Shown here: positions 8,289-17,034 of the stretch, in pieces
How the letters are laid out: each line of letters opens with the position of its first letter
How positions within the stretch are numbered: position 1 is the first letter of the stretch
From: WTFY01 sp965220895
GTDB lineage: Bacteria > Pseudomonadota > Gammaproteobacteria > UBA4575
Assembly: GCA_965220895.1 (NCBI GenBank)
Contig: OZ244850.1
Coordinates: 1,488,001 to 1,552,000, forward strand
DNA: 64,000 nt
Reading direction: 5' to 3'
Notes under the pieces: model-generated
The model's input: only the letters and a program-made list of their open reading frames with translations
The model's database searches: none
Told to the model about the DNA's origin: nothing
Program-made: the position numbers and the translations under genes

Positions 8289-8915
8289 ATGAACAGAAAG
8301 GCGCTTGAAATACTGGCCGGCGGCCGCTATCTGCAGGAAGATGTAGTCCAGGACAGCAGCGAGCGTGACCCCGAGCTTGAGGCCGGGGTACGCAAGATGC
8401 TGCAACTGCTCGGCGAAAATCCCGCCCGCGACGGCTTGCTCGATACCCCCAAGCGTGTTTCCAGGGCGCTGCATTTTTTGACCAGCGGCTATGAACTCAC
8501 CGTCGAGGACGTGGTCCGCGATGCCCTGTTCGAAGAGCACTGCGAGGAGATGGTGATCGTCAAGGACGTGGAATTCTACTCCCTGTGCGAGCATCACATC
8601 CTGCCGTTCTATGGCCGTGCACACATCGGCTACCTGCCCAGGGAGCGCGTCATCGGCCTGAGCAAGGTCGCACGCGTGGTGGACGTGTTCGCGAGGCGCC
8701 TGCAGGTCCAGGAAAGGCTGACGACGCAGATCGCCAGTGGTCTGCAGGAGGTGCTCGATGCGCACGGCGTGGCCGTGGTGCTTGAGGCCAGCCATTTCTG
8801 CATGATCATGCGCGGCGTGCAGAAACAAAACAGCAAAACGGTGACCAGCTCCATGCTCGGGGCCTTCCGCGAAGATTCCCGCTCGCGCGCCGAATTCATG
8901 GAACTGATCCGGTAG
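8289..8915 (+). CDS. folE: GTP cyclohydrolase I (type IA)
   Basis: A 208-residue homodecameric enzyme that converts GTP to dihydroneopterin triphosphate, the first step of folate (tetrahydrobiopterin) synthesis. The zinc ligands are seen in SLCEHHILPFYG (Cys and His near residues 101-104) and in FCMIMRGVQ (third Cys near 172). The segment HIGYLPRERVIGLSKVARVVD is the strongly conserved core. Retained Cys/His zinc ligands place it in the zinc-dependent IA class. The ATG at 8289 is preferred over an in-frame TTG two codons upstream. Confidence 0.96.
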   Translation: MNRKALEILAGGRYLQEDVVQDSSERDPELEAGVRKMLQLLGENPARDGLLDTPKRVSRALHFLTSGYELTVEDVVRDALFEEHCEEMVIVKDVEFYSLCEHHILPFYGRAHIGYLPRERVIGLSKVARVVDVFARRLQVQERLTTQIASGLQEVLDAHGVAVVLEASHFCMIMRGVQKQNSKTVTSSMLGAFREDSRSRAEFMELIR

Positions 8916-8928
8916 TACAGCGATCTCA

Positions 8929-8944
8929 CGGGACCGCGGTCCCG
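8929..8944. terminator. Perfect palindrome between convergent folE and yciI-like genes
   Basis: CGGGACCGCGGTCCCG is a perfect 16-bp dyad located 13 bases past the folE stop and 17 bases before the end of the convergent gene. It could act as a bidirectional terminator, but no U-run follows on either strand. Confidence 0.4.
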
Positions 8945-8961
8945 CAAGCCCTGGCGATGGA

Positions 8962-9261
8962 CTAGGGCAGGACCCGCTTGAACGGCTTGACCACCACCTG
9001 TTCATAGACCCCGGCTCCGATGTAGGGATCAGCATCCGCCCACGTCTGGGCTGCCTGCAGGGACTCGAATTCCGCCACGATCAGGCTGCCCGTGAACCCG
9101 GCCTCTCCCGGGTCGGGACTGTCCACGGCCGGGTGGGGGCCCGCCAGCACCAGGCGGCCCTGGTCTTTCAGCTCGTCCAGGCGTGCGATATGCTGGTCCC
9201 GGACCGACTTTCGTCTGGCTAGACTGTCCGCTACATCCTGGCTGATAATGGCATAAAGCAT
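8962..9261 (-). CDS. YciI family protein
   Basis: A 99-residue ferredoxin-fold protein of the YciI/YCII family, small dimeric proteins of unknown physiological role with a conserved His-Asp pair. Visible family features are the N-terminal MLYAIISQDV, the central DQHIARLDELKDQGRLVLAGPHPA containing the conserved His, and the C-terminal SLIVAEFESLQAAQTWADADPYI with the conserved Asp and Pro. It is divergent from the YciO gene, with 208 bases between their starts. Function is not inferable from context. Confidence 0.9.
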   Translation of the reverse strand: MLYAIISQDVADSLARRKSVRDQHIARLDELKDQGRLVLAGPHPAVDSPDPGEAGFTGSLIVAEFESLQAAQTWADADPYIGAGVYEQVVVKPFKRVLP

Positions 9262-9469
9262 GAGGGTTCATTCCGGGGCACTGGCCGTTCCGTATCCTGG
9301 ACGACCCCGCCCCCACAAACATTTTGTCGCGCAAAGGATAGCAGATAACCACTCACGTACCCAGACAGCGTTCACGGCCTGAACCATGGACCGTCCCTGC
9401 TTGCCGGTTTTTCGCGGCAGGGCTACAGCGCATGCGCGTATAATCTGTTTCGAGCCGCCGCTTCTTCCC

Positions 9470-10099
9470 ATGTCCCAGTATTTCGTCATCCATCCCAAAC
9501 GGGCACAGAAACGCCTGATCCAGCGCGCCGTGCAAATCATTGACCAAGGCGGGCTGATCGTGTACCCGACCGATTCCTGCTATGCGCTCGGCTGTCACAT
9601 CGGTGACAAGCATGCCATGCAGAGAATCCGCAGGATTCGCCAGGTCGATGAAAAACACCACTTCACCCTGGTCTGCCGGGACCTGTCGGAGCTGTCCACC
9701 TACGCCATGGTGGACAACAGTGCCTATCGGCTCATGAAGCGCTGTACTCCGGGGCCATACACCTTCTTGCTGAAGGCGACCCACGAAGTGCCGCGACGCC
9801 TGCTGTCGCCCAAGCGCCGCACCATCGGGCTGCGCGTGCCCGAGCATGCGGTGGCCCTGCAGCTGTGCGAAGAGCTCGGCGGGCCCCTGATGAGCAGTAC
9901 GCTGATCCTGCCCGGCGATACGGAGCCCATGTCGGACCCGCAAACCATGCGCGAGCGCCTGGAGCATGTGGTGGACCTGGTGATCGACGGGGGCTACTGC
10001 GGAGTGCAGGCCACCACGGTCATCAACCTGACCACGGAAAGCCCCACCATCGAGCGGCAGGGGAAGGGGGATACGGGCTGGCTGGAGGATGCCGGTTAA
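9470..10099 (+). CDS. yciO: YciO (Sua5/YciO/YrdC family) putative RNA-binding protein
   Basis: A 209-residue single-domain member of the Sua5/YciO/YrdC superfamily. The N-terminal VIHPKRAQKRLIQRAVQIID, the nucleotide-binding VYPTDSCYALGC and TPGPYTFLLKATHEVPRR fit the YciO branch more closely than YrdC/TsaC. TsaC makes threonylcarbamoyl-AMP for the tRNA t6A modification. The activity of YciO is less clear, so the name is used without claiming the reaction. ATG 9470 is preferred over the upstream start at 9386, which would precede a TATAAT box (9439-9444) and add an unconserved extension. The stop (TAATG) overlaps the region of the M50 protease start. Confidence 0.87.
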   Translation: MSQYFVIHPKRAQKRLIQRAVQIIDQGGLIVYPTDSCYALGCHIGDKHAMQRIRRIRQVDEKHHFTLVCRDLSELSTYAMVDNSAYRLMKRCTPGPYTFLLKATHEVPRRLLSPKRRTIGLRVPEHAVALQLCEELGGPLMSSTLILPGDTEPMSDPQTMRERLEHVVDLVIDGGYCGVQATTVINLTTESPTIERQGKGDTGWLEDAG

Positions 10100-10140
10100 T
10101 GCAACTTGGCAACGATGCGGCGTATAATGGAAGCTCGCCG

Positions 10141-10791
10141 ATGAATGTCATGCAAACTATCGCCATCTGGGCCATCCCGGTCCTGCTGGCCATCACGCTA
10201 CATGAAGTCGCGCATGGCTGGGTCGCCAAGCAGTACGGTGATCCCACGGCAGCCATCCTCGGCCGGCTGAGCCTGAATCCCTTCCGACACATCGATCCCC
10301 TGGGGACCGTGCTGGTGCCGATCGTGCTGGTCGTGCTGGTCGGGTTCGGCTTCGGATGGGCCAAGCCCGTGCCGGTGAATTTCGCGCAGTTGCACAACCC
10401 CAGGCGGGACATGATCTGGGTGGCGGCGGCCGGCCCTGCCGCCAACGTGGCGATGGCCCTGGGCTGGGCGCTGGTCATGAAGCTGGGCCTCTTGCTGCTG
10501 GACCAGTCGCAGTGGGTCGCCGCCCCGCTGATCCTGGCCGGGCAGGCGGGGATCGTCATCAACCTGGTGCTCTGTTTGGTCAACCTGATTCCCATCCCGC
10601 CGCTCGACGGCGGGCGGATTCTCGCCGGACTGGCACCTGCGCGCTTCACCCCGGCACTTGAAAAGGTGGAACCCCTGGGGATGCTGATCGTGTTCGGACT
10701 GCTGGCCCTCGGCGGCCTGACGTTCATCCTGCATCCGCTGCTGCAGTTCTTTTCCTCCGTCATCGGCAGGCTGTTCGGGATTCCCGTCTGA
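10141..10791 (+). CDS. Site-2 protease (M50) family membrane metallopeptidase
   Basis: A 216-residue polytopic inner-membrane metalloprotease of the minimal M50 (S2P/RseP-like, no PDZ) type. The zinc site HEVAHG (HExxH) is at residues 18-23 in the first helix. The third ligand lies in LVNLIPIPPLDGGRI (NPxPxLDGG-like) near residue 160. Several hydrophobic helices surround these. The substrate is unknown. The start could instead be the ATG at 10099, which overlaps the yciO stop and has CTGGAGG upstream; 10141 is chosen because the hydrophobic N-terminus then begins at once, as in family members. trpS follows after 5 bases, so yciO-M50-trpS may be one transcript. Confidence 0.88.
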   Translation: MNVMQTIAIWAIPVLLAITLHEVAHGWVAKQYGDPTAAILGRLSLNPFRHIDPLGTVLVPIVLVVLVGFGFGWAKPVPVNFAQLHNPRRDMIWVAAAGPAANVAMALGWALVMKLGLLLLDQSQWVAAPLILAGQAGIVINLVLCLVNLIPIPPLDGGRILAGLAPARFTPALEKVEPLGMLIVFGLLALGGLTFILHPLLQFFSSVIGRLFGIPV

Positions 10792-10796
10792 AGCCG

Positions 10797-12014
10797 ATGA
10801 ACGCGGATCCATCACAAGGCCAGCGCGTGCTTTCCGGCATGCGCCCGACCGGGGCACTGCACCTGGGACACCTGCACGGCGTGCTGTACAACTGGCTCGA
10901 GTTGCAGCACACGCACGAGTGCTTTTTCTTCGTGGCCGACTGGCATGCCCTGACCACCGAGTATGACAATACCCGGGCCATCTCCCAAAGCGTGATGGAC
11001 ATGGTGGTGGACTGGCTCGCGGTGGGCGTCAATCCGAATGCGGCGACCCTGTTCGTCCAGTCGCACATCCCGGAACATGCGGAACTGCACTTGCTGTTGT
11101 CGATGATCACGCCGCTCGGCTGGCTGGAGCGCGTGCCGACCTACAAGGATCAGCAGGACAAGCTGAAGGAAAAGGACCTGGCCACCTACGGCTTCCTGGG
11201 CTACCCGCTTTTACAGAGTGCGGATATTCTGGTATACAAAGCGAGTCATGTGCCGGTCGGTGAAGACCAGGTGGCGCATGTCGAGCTGACTCGCGAGGTG
11301 GCACGGAGGTTCAATTTCCTGTATGGGAAGGCGCCGGATTTCGAGGAGAGGGCAAAGCTTGCCATTGCCAAGATCGGCAAGAAGAATGCCAAGCTGTACC
11401 GCCAGTACCGCAAACGGTACCAGGAACAGGGAGACCAGGAGTCCTTGGAAATAGCGCATGCCTTGCTGCAGAGCCAGCAGAACATCTCGATCCGTGACCG
11501 GGAGTGCCTGTTCGGCTACCTGCGAGGTGAAGGAAAAACCATCCTGCCCGAGCCCCAGCCCCTGCTGGCCAAGACCCTGAAGATGACCGGCCTGGACGGG
11601 CAGAAGATGTCCAAGTCCTACCAGAACACCATTTCCCTGCGCGAAGAGGCGGCGGTGACCGAAAAGAAAATCCGCACCATGCCGACCGACCCGTCCCGGG
11701 TGAAGCGCACCGACCCCGGCGACCCGCAAAAGTGTCCGGTCTGGCCACTGCACAAGCTCTATTCCTCCGACGAGGTCCGGCACTGGGTGCAGGAAGGCTG
11801 TCGCAGTGCCGGCATCGGCTGCATCGAATGCAAGCAGCCCGTCATTGATGCCGTCGAGTCCGAGCTCAGGCCGATCCGTGAGCGGGTCCATGAGTACCAG
11901 CAGGATGCGTCCACCGTGCGCGGCATCATCCGGGAAGGCTGCGACAAGGCGCGGGATGTGGCTCGCGCCACGCTGGACGATGTCAAGGAAGCCATCGGGA
12001 TCGCCTACGGGTAA
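10797..12014 (+). CDS. trpS: Tryptophan-tRNA ligase
   Basis: A 405-residue class I aminoacyl-tRNA synthetase that charges tRNA-Trp. The HIGH-like signature reads RPTGALHLGHLHG at residues 16-28. The KMSKS loop is in GQKMSKSYQNTI near residue 265. At 405 residues it is of the longer gammaproteobacterial type: a Lys/Arg-rich insert (IGKKNAKLYRQYRKRY) precedes KMSKS, compared with about 335 residues in E. coli. It overlaps no neighbour, and scpA starts 7 bases after the stop, so it probably heads or shares a transcript with scpA-scpB. Confidence 0.95.
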   Translation: MNADPSQGQRVLSGMRPTGALHLGHLHGVLYNWLELQHTHECFFFVADWHALTTEYDNTRAISQSVMDMVVDWLAVGVNPNAATLFVQSHIPEHAELHLLLSMITPLGWLERVPTYKDQQDKLKEKDLATYGFLGYPLLQSADILVYKASHVPVGEDQVAHVELTREVARRFNFLYGKAPDFEERAKLAIAKIGKKNAKLYRQYRKRYQEQGDQESLEIAHALLQSQQNISIRDRECLFGYLRGEGKTILPEPQPLLAKTLKMTGLDGQKMSKSYQNTISLREEAAVTEKKIRTMPTDPSRVKRTDPGDPQKCPVWPLHKLYSSDEVRHWVQEGCRSAGIGCIECKQPVIDAVESELRPIRERVHEYQQDASTVRGIIREGCDKARDVARATLDDVKEAIGIAYG

Positions 12015-12021
12015 CCCTGCC

Positions 12022-12861
12022 ATGAGAAAAACCGATACCCAGTCACCGGACCACCCGCAGGCGGAACTGCCGTTTGCCGTCGTCAAGGGCGAGCCGATCA
12101 CGGTTCCCCCCGAAGACCTGTACATTCCTCCGGATGCCCTGGAGATCTTCCTGGATGCCTTCGAGGGCCCGCTGGACCTGTTGCTGTACCTGATCAAGCG
12201 TCAAAACCTGGATATCGTGGCCCTGCCCATCCTTCAGATCACGCAGCAGTACATGGAATACATCGGTCTCATGAAGGAGTTGCGCCTGGAGCTGGCCGCC
12301 GAGTACCTGGTCATGGCCGCCATGCTGGCGGAGATCAAGTCCCGCTTGCTGCTGCCCCAGCCCTCGGTCGAGGAGGACGAGGTCGACCCGCGCTCGGAGC
12401 TGATCCGCCGGTTGCAGGAGTACGAACGGTTCAAGCAGGCCTCGGAACAGATCGATGCGCTGCCGCGCATGCACCGGGATACGTTCGGGGTGTCCGTCAT
12501 CCAGTCCGAACACCACCTGGAACGTCCCCGCCCGGACGTGGACTTCAAGGAACTGCTGTTCGCCTTCCAGGAAGTCTTGCAGCGGGCGCAGATGTTTGCC
12601 AGTCACCATATCGAGCGCGAGCGGCTGTCGGTCCGGGAGCGCATGTCCAGCATACTGAGCCAGCTGGGCGTGGAGGATTTTGTCGAGTTCCCCAGGCTGT
12701 TTGATGCACAGGAAGGACGAGGTGCGGTCATCGTGACGTTCCTGGCCTTGCTGGAACTGCTGAAAAACCATGCCATTGAACTGGTCCAGTCCAAGCCCTT
12801 CGCACCCATCTATGTCAAGCCGGCGGTCCAGGGCCCCGTGGAGGAGCACAGCGATGAATGA
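12022..12861 (+). CDS. scpA: Segregation and condensation protein A
   Basis: A 279-residue kleisin subunit of the SMC-ScpAB condensin complex used in chromosome compaction and segregation. The N-terminal SMC-neck-binding region reads FEGPLDLLLYLIKRQNLDI, the diagnostic ScpA motif, followed by AAEYLVMAAMLAEIKSRLLLP. The C-terminal winged helix region ends with AIVTFLALLELLK-type sequence. ATG 12022 is the start giving this N-terminus. The stop overlaps the scpB start by 8 bases, indicating translational coupling. A matching smc gene is not in the window; in gammaproteobacteria with MukBEF this pair may partner a distant SMC. Confidence 0.95.
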   Translation: MRKTDTQSPDHPQAELPFAVVKGEPITVPPEDLYIPPDALEIFLDAFEGPLDLLLYLIKRQNLDIVALPILQITQQYMEYIGLMKELRLELAAEYLVMAAMLAEIKSRLLLPQPSVEEDEVDPRSELIRRLQEYERFKQASEQIDALPRMHRDTFGVSVIQSEHHLERPRPDVDFKELLFAFQEVLQRAQMFASHHIERERLSVRERMSSILSQLGVEDFVEFPRLFDAQEGRGAVIVTFLALLELLKNHAIELVQSKPFAPIYVKPAVQGPVEEHSDE

Positions 12862-13495
12862 TACCGAAGTCAAACGAGTCATCGAGGCGTCCCTGATGGC
12901 CGCCGATGGTGCCTTGAGCATAGACCGCCTGATGCGCCTGTTCGAGCAGGATGCGGACCAGCCGACCCGGGCCCAAGTCAGGGCGGCCATTGCCAGCCTG
13001 CAGCAGGAGTGCGAGGGCCGGGGCGTTGAGCTTCGCAAGGTGGCGAGCGGCTGGCGTTACCAGACGCGGGCCGACGTGCAGCCCTGGGTGGCACGCCTGT
13101 GGCAGGAAAAGCCGCCGCGCTATTCGCGGGCCCTGCTCGAGACCCTGTCGCTGATCGTGTACCGCCAGCCGATCACGCGCGGTGAGATCGAGGAGGTGCG
13201 CGGGGTCAGCGTCAGCAGCAACATCATCAAGACCCTGCTCGAGCGCGAATGGGTCCGCGTGGTGGGACACAAGGAAGTTCCCGGGCGCCCGGCCCTGTAC
13301 GGCAGCACCCAGCAGTTCCTCGATTACTTCAACCTGAAGTCGCTGGACGAGATGCCCAGCCTGGCCGAGCTGAAGGATCTGGACCTGGCGCATCCGGAAC
13401 TGGATTTGCCGCGCCCGCAAAAGGACGAAGCATCCCCCTTGCGCGTGGTGGCGGACTCCGGGGACCTGGTGGAGGCCCAGGAAACCCGTCATTGA
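12854..13495 (+). CDS. scpB: Segregation and condensation protein B
   Basis: A 213-residue winged-helix protein (kite) that dimerises on ScpA. Hallmarks are IEASLMAADGALSIDRL at the N-terminus and the strongly conserved LLETLSLIVYRQPITRGEIEEVRG, then the HKEVPGRPALYGSTQQFLDYF wing near residue 145. The acidic C-terminal tail after residue 185 is unstructured. The gene overlaps scpA by 8 bp and precedes rluB, an order (scpA-scpB-rluB) seen in many proteobacteria. Confidence 0.96.
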   Translation: MNDTEVKRVIEASLMAADGALSIDRLMRLFEQDADQPTRAQVRAAIASLQQECEGRGVELRKVASGWRYQTRADVQPWVARLWQEKPPRYSRALLETLSLIVYRQPITRGEIEEVRGVSVSSNIIKTLLEREWVRVVGHKEVPGRPALYGSTQQFLDYFNLKSLDEMPSLAELKDLDLAHPELDLPRPQKDEASPLRVVADSGDLVEAQETRH

Positions 13496-13531
13496 CTTCG
13501 CGCCCCGCGGGTCTCACCAGGAGTACCGCAG

Positions 13532-14284
13532 CTGTCACAACGGATTCAAAAGCGACTGGCCCACCTGGGGATAGCCTCGCGCCGGCAGATTGAAAGCTGG
13601 ATTGCCTCGGGCGATGTGCTGGTCGACGGCAAGCGCTGCCTGCCTGGGCAGCGCATCCAGGGCCACGAGAGGATTTCGGTGTGCGGCACTCCGGTGGACC
13701 TGCAGGCATGCGTGCCCACCCGGGTCCTTTTGTACCACAAGCCGCTCGGTGAGATCGTCACCCGCAGCGACACGCAACAGCGCACCACGGTCTTCGAGCG
13801 CCTGCCGCCGCTGGATTCGGGCCGCTGGGTCGCCGTGGGGCGCCTGGACCTCAATACCGCGGGCCTGCTGCTGGCGACCACCGACGGTGCGCTGGCACAT
13901 GCATTGATGCACCCCGCCAGCGGCCTGGAGCGCGAATACCGCGTGCGTGTCCGCGGAACCATCACCCGGGAGATGATCTCCCGTCTGCAGTCCGGTGTCC
14001 GCCTTGAGGACGGCGTGGCGCGCCTGGCCGTACGGGATGTGAAGGCCTCTGCGGGCACCAACACCTGGTGCCGGGTCGTGCTGACAGAGGGGCGAAACCG
14101 CGTCGTGCGCAGGCTGTGGGAGTCGCAGGGGCTGGAGGTCAGCCGTCTGATCCGGGTCCGTTTCGGCCCGCTGGCGCTGCCGGATACGCTGCAACCCGGT
14201 GCGCACCTCGAGCTGTCACCCGCCCAGGTGGGGCAGCTGTACCGCGCCACCGGCCAAAGCCCGAGCCATGCGCAGGACCAGTGA
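13532..14284 (+). CDS. rluB: 23S rRNA pseudouridine synthase RluB-type, apparently starting at CTG
   Basis: An RsuA/RluB/RluE-family pseudouridine synthase of about 250 residues. It has an N-terminal S4 RNA-binding domain (SQRIQKRLAHLGIASRRQIE) and a catalytic domain with VGRLDLNTAGLLLATTDG, where the Asp is catalytic, plus LEREYRVRVRG and EGRNRVVRRLWES. The first ATG/GTG/TTG in frame (GTG 13616) would delete most of the S4 domain. The S4-coding frame is open upstream to a CTG at 13532, which has AGGAG (13519-13523) at ideal 8-nt spacing. CTG initiation is therefore proposed; ATT 13544 is another non-canonical option. Target specificity (RluB vs RluE) is inferred from scpAB linkage only. Confidence 0.85.
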   Translation: MSQRIQKRLAHLGIASRRQIESWIASGDVLVDGKRCLPGQRIQGHERISVCGTPVDLQACVPTRVLLYHKPLGEIVTRSDTQQRTTVFERLPPLDSGRWVAVGRLDLNTAGLLLATTDGALAHALMHPASGLEREYRVRVRGTITREMISRLQSGVRLEDGVARLAVRDVKASAGTNTWCRVVLTEGRNRVVRRLWESQGLEVSRLIRVRFGPLALPDTLQPGAHLELSPAQVGQLYRATGQSPSHAQDQ

Positions 14285-14963
14285 TCCGGACCGGCGTGCC
14301 CGAAGGCGGTGGGCGGTGCGGGCCCACGCGGCATTGCTGGAGCAGCACGGGCCCCAGCGCTGGTGGCCGGCCGAGGGCCGGTTTGAAATCATGGTCGGGT
14401 CCATCCTTACCCAGAACACGGCCTGGAGGAATGTCGAGAAAGCCGTCGCCAACCTGAAGGCGGCCGACATGCTGCGTGCCGATGCCATCGCGCAGGCCGA
14501 GCCCGAAGTGCTGGCACAACTGATCCGCCCGTCTGGCTATTTCAACGTGAAGGCCAAACGGCTCGGATGTTTCTGTGCCTGGTATGTGCGAGCAGGCGGC
14601 TATCGAAAACTGCGTTACTGGCCCACGCAGCGGTTGCGAGAGGCCCTGCTGGACGTGCACGGAGTGGGCCACGAGACCGCCGATGACATCCTGCTGTACG
14701 CCTTTCACCGTCCGGTGTTCGTGATCGATGCCTACACGCGCAGGATCTTCGCCCGCCTGGGGACCATCCGGGGGAACGAGGCCTATGATGAGCTTCGTGA
14801 AGTCTTCGAGCACCAGCTGGCCAGGCGCTCCGCGGTCTATGCAGAGCTCCACGCCCTGATCGTGCGCCATGGCCATGAAGTCTGCCGGCCTGCACCGAGG
14901 TGCGGGGATTGCCGTCTGAGCGCGATGTGCCGGTTTCACCGGCACGGGCATCAGCCGGTGTAG
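14268..14963 (+). CDS. Endonuclease III-like DNA glycosylase (MagIII/HhH-GPD type)
   Basis: A 231-residue helix-hairpin-helix base-excision glycosylase with a C-terminal [4Fe-4S] cluster loop. The core VGSILTQNTAWRNVEKAVANL and hairpin DVHGVGHETADDILLYA are clear, followed by FVIDAYTRRIF with the catalytic Asp. At the position of the Nth catalytic Lys there is Glu (GHET), so it should be monofunctional without beta-lyase activity, as in MagIII-type 3-methyladenine glycosylases. The Fe-S ligands are Cx5Cx2Cx5C, one residue shorter than the usual first spacing. ATG 14268 overlaps the rluB end by 17 bp. The gene end overlaps the convergent SDR gene by 13 bp. Confidence 0.88.
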   Translation: MRRTSDPDRRARRRWAVRAHAALLEQHGPQRWWPAEGRFEIMVGSILTQNTAWRNVEKAVANLKAADMLRADAIAQAEPEVLAQLIRPSGYFNVKAKRLGCFCAWYVRAGGYRKLRYWPTQRLREALLDVHGVGHETADDILLYAFHRPVFVIDAYTRRIFARLGTIRGNEAYDELREVFEHQLARRSAVYAELHALIVRHGHEVCRPAPRCGDCRLSAMCRFHRHGHQPV

Positions 14964-15709
14964 TCAGGATTCACCTTGTAGTTGGCACCCGTGGTGCCCC
15001 GGCTGTCCGGCCCGATGAAGTACAGGTAGGGCGCGGTGATGTCTTGCGGCTGGGCATAGGAATGCGGGTCCACCCCGGGAAAATGTGCGGTCCGCAGCTT
15101 GGTGCACACCGGCGCCGGGTCCACGCCGTTCACGCGAATGGGCTTGTCGCCGTCGAGCTCGTGCGCCAGCACCTCCATGAGCCCCAGCAATGCGGACTTG
15201 GCCGCGGCATAGGCGCCCCAGTACGCGCTCGCGCACGCGTGGTTGGAGAACACGATGCTGGGGTCTGCGGAGGCTTCCAGTTGTGGAATGCAGCTTCGAA
15301 CCAGCAGGAACGCCGCATGCTGGTTGATGGTCACGGTGCGAAGCCAGGTGTCCAGCGGATAGTTTCTCAGGCCCTGCAGGGCTGCGACATAGCCCGCATT
15401 GATCACCAGCGAATCCAGCGCACAGTCCTGCTTGTCCAGAAATTCCGCAAAGCGCAGATAGTCGATTTCACCCGAACGCGCGTGGTCCATCGCGTAGTGC
15501 AGGTGGGTCGGACCGGAATCCTGGGTCAACTGCTGGCACAGCCTATCCAGCTTGCGTTCGTCTCTGGACATCAGCAGGAGCCGGGCTCCAAGTGCGGCAC
15601 ACGCCGATGCGAGCGCCTGGCCGATGCCGCCGGTGGCCCCGCTGATGAGCACCAGGCGGCCTTCGAGGCCGCCCGCGTCCATGCGGTAATCGTTAAGCTG
15701 CAGGTCCAA
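14951..15709 (-). CDS. SDR family oxidoreductase (YciK-like)
   Basis: A 252-residue short-chain dehydrogenase. The Rossmann motif SGATGGIGQALA is at residues 23-34, NAG at about 104, and the catalytic Ser and YxxxK in SNHACASAYWGAYAAAKSAL. The overall pattern, with VNGVDPAPVCTKLRTAHFPG and YLYFIGPDSRGTTGANY at the C-terminus, resembles YciK of enterobacteria, whose substrate is unknown. It starts 23 bases downstream of rmuC on the same strand, so rmuC and this gene may share a transcript with gph and ubiG. Confidence 0.87.
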   Translation of the reverse strand: MDLQLNDYRMDAGGLEGRLVLISGATGGIGQALASACAALGARLLLMSRDERKLDRLCQQLTQDSGPTHLHYAMDHARSGEIDYLRFAEFLDKQDCALDSLVINAGYVAALQGLRNYPLDTWLRTVTINQHAAFLLVRSCIPQLEASADPSIVFSNHACASAYWGAYAAAKSALLGLMEVLAHELDGDKPIRVNGVDPAPVCTKLRTAHFPGVDPHSYAQPQDITAPYLYFIGPDSRGTTGANYKVNPDYTG

Positions 15710-15732
15710 GACAGGTGGAATCCGGGTGACCC

Positions 15733-17022
15733 CTAGGCATGGCCGGCCTTGTCTTTTGTGCGGGTGGACGATTCGACCATTTTCGGCTCGGGGATCTCTT
15801 TTTTCTTCTCGATGCCCAGTTCGCTAAACTTTCTCGCACCGGGCAGTACCTGCCGGTCCAGCGAGCCAGTCGCCTTGTTGAACTGCTCCACGCTGGCATC
15901 CAGGCTCTTGCCCAGTTTCTGCAGGTGTTCCACGAAGGTGGCCAGGCGCTTGTACAATTCTTCGCCCAGCCTCCGGATCTCCTCGGCGTTTTTCGCAACC
16001 GATTGCTGGCGCCATCCGAAGGCCACCGCGCGAAGCAGGGCAATGATGCTGGTGGGGGTGGCGAGGATCACCTTGTTGGCCAGTGCGTCTTCCAGCAGTT
16101 GCGGATCCAGTTCGAGGGCCGCGGCGAGGAGCTGCTCGCCGGGAATGAACAGCACGACGAAGTCCGGGGAATGGCTGAACTGGTTCCAGTAGGCCTTGCT
16201 GGCCAGCTCGCGCATGCGCTCTCGCACATTGCGCGCATGCCGGTGCAGCAACTCCTCGCGCTCTTTGCTGTCCTTGGCCTGTACCGCGCTCAGGTAGGCA
16301 TCCAGCGGCGTTTTCGCATCCACGATCAACTCCCTCTGGTCCGGCATGCGCACCACCATGTCCGGGCGCATGCGCCGGTCTTCACCCTCGCTTGTCTGCT
16401 GTTCGTAGAAGTCGCAGTAACTGACCATGCCCGCCAGCTCGACAACCCGCCGAAGCGTCAGCTCGCCCCACTGCCCGCGCACCTCGGGACGGCGCAGGGC
16501 CTGCACCAGGTTCTGGGTCTCGGTGCGCAGCTCGCTCTGGGACTCGTTGATCTGGCGCAGATGCTGCGTCAGCGAGCCGAACGACTCCTTGCGGTCCTTC
16601 TCGATCGCGCGGATCTGGGACTCCGTCTGTTTCAGGGCCTCGTTGATGGGCTGCAGCAGGGTTTCGATGGCCTTTTCCTTCTTCTCGAGACTGGCTTCTG
16701 CCTGGATCTGGTATTGCGAGAGCTTCTCCTTGGCCAGCCTGAGGAAGTTCTCGTTGTTGGACTGCAGGGCCTGCTGCGACAGGCTCGAGAAGGTCTGCTG
16801 CAATTGCAGGCTTACCGCCTCGATGCTTTCCAGCTTCTCGGCATGGCGCTCTTTTTCAAGTTCAAGCTGCAGATTCAGACGCTGGACCTCGGCTTGCAGG
16901 GCATCGAGGGCTTTGCGCTTTCGAACGTGCGCCAGCCATGTCCCCAGCAGTGCGCCGAGCACGAACAGGCCGGTGCCGAGCAGGGCCAGCAGGCCGGGAT
17001 GTTGGAGTTCCGCAACAGGCAT
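15733..17022 (-). CDS. rmuC: DNA recombination protein RmuC
   Basis: A 429-residue RmuC-family protein that limits inversion at short inverted repeats and carries a predicted PD-(D/E)xK-like nuclease core. An N-terminal membrane anchor (about residues 9-30) is followed by a long coiled coil (about 35-150, rich in Glu/Lys/Gln). The conserved core follows: RPEVRGQWGELTLRRVVELAGM, then RELIVDAKTPLDAYLSA with a D-x-K, and the C-terminal FIPGE and VILATPTSIIALLRAVAFGWRQQ. It sits in a leftward cluster ubiG-gph-rmuC-SDR. Confidence 0.95.
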   Translation of the reverse strand: MPVAELQHPGLLALLGTGLFVLGALLGTWLAHVRKRKALDALQAEVQRLNLQLELEKERHAEKLESIEAVSLQLQQTFSSLSQQALQSNNENFLRLAKEKLSQYQIQAEASLEKKEKAIETLLQPINEALKQTESQIRAIEKDRKESFGSLTQHLRQINESQSELRTETQNLVQALRRPEVRGQWGELTLRRVVELAGMVSYCDFYEQQTSEGEDRRMRPDMVVRMPDQRELIVDAKTPLDAYLSAVQAKDSKEREELLHRHARNVRERMRELASKAYWNQFSHSPDFVVLFIPGEQLLAAALELDPQLLEDALANKVILATPTSIIALLRAVAFGWRQQSVAKNAEEIRRLGEELYKRLATFVEHLQKLGKSLDASVEQFNKATGSLDRQVLPGARKFSELGIEKKKEIPEPKMVESSTRTKDKAGHA

Positions 17023-17034
17023 GACGGCAGGGGC

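Noticed and set aside
10099..10140. ATG 10099 as start of the M50 protease
   Set aside because: It would add 14 polar residues before the membrane helix; kept as an alternative in the feature entry, not preferred.
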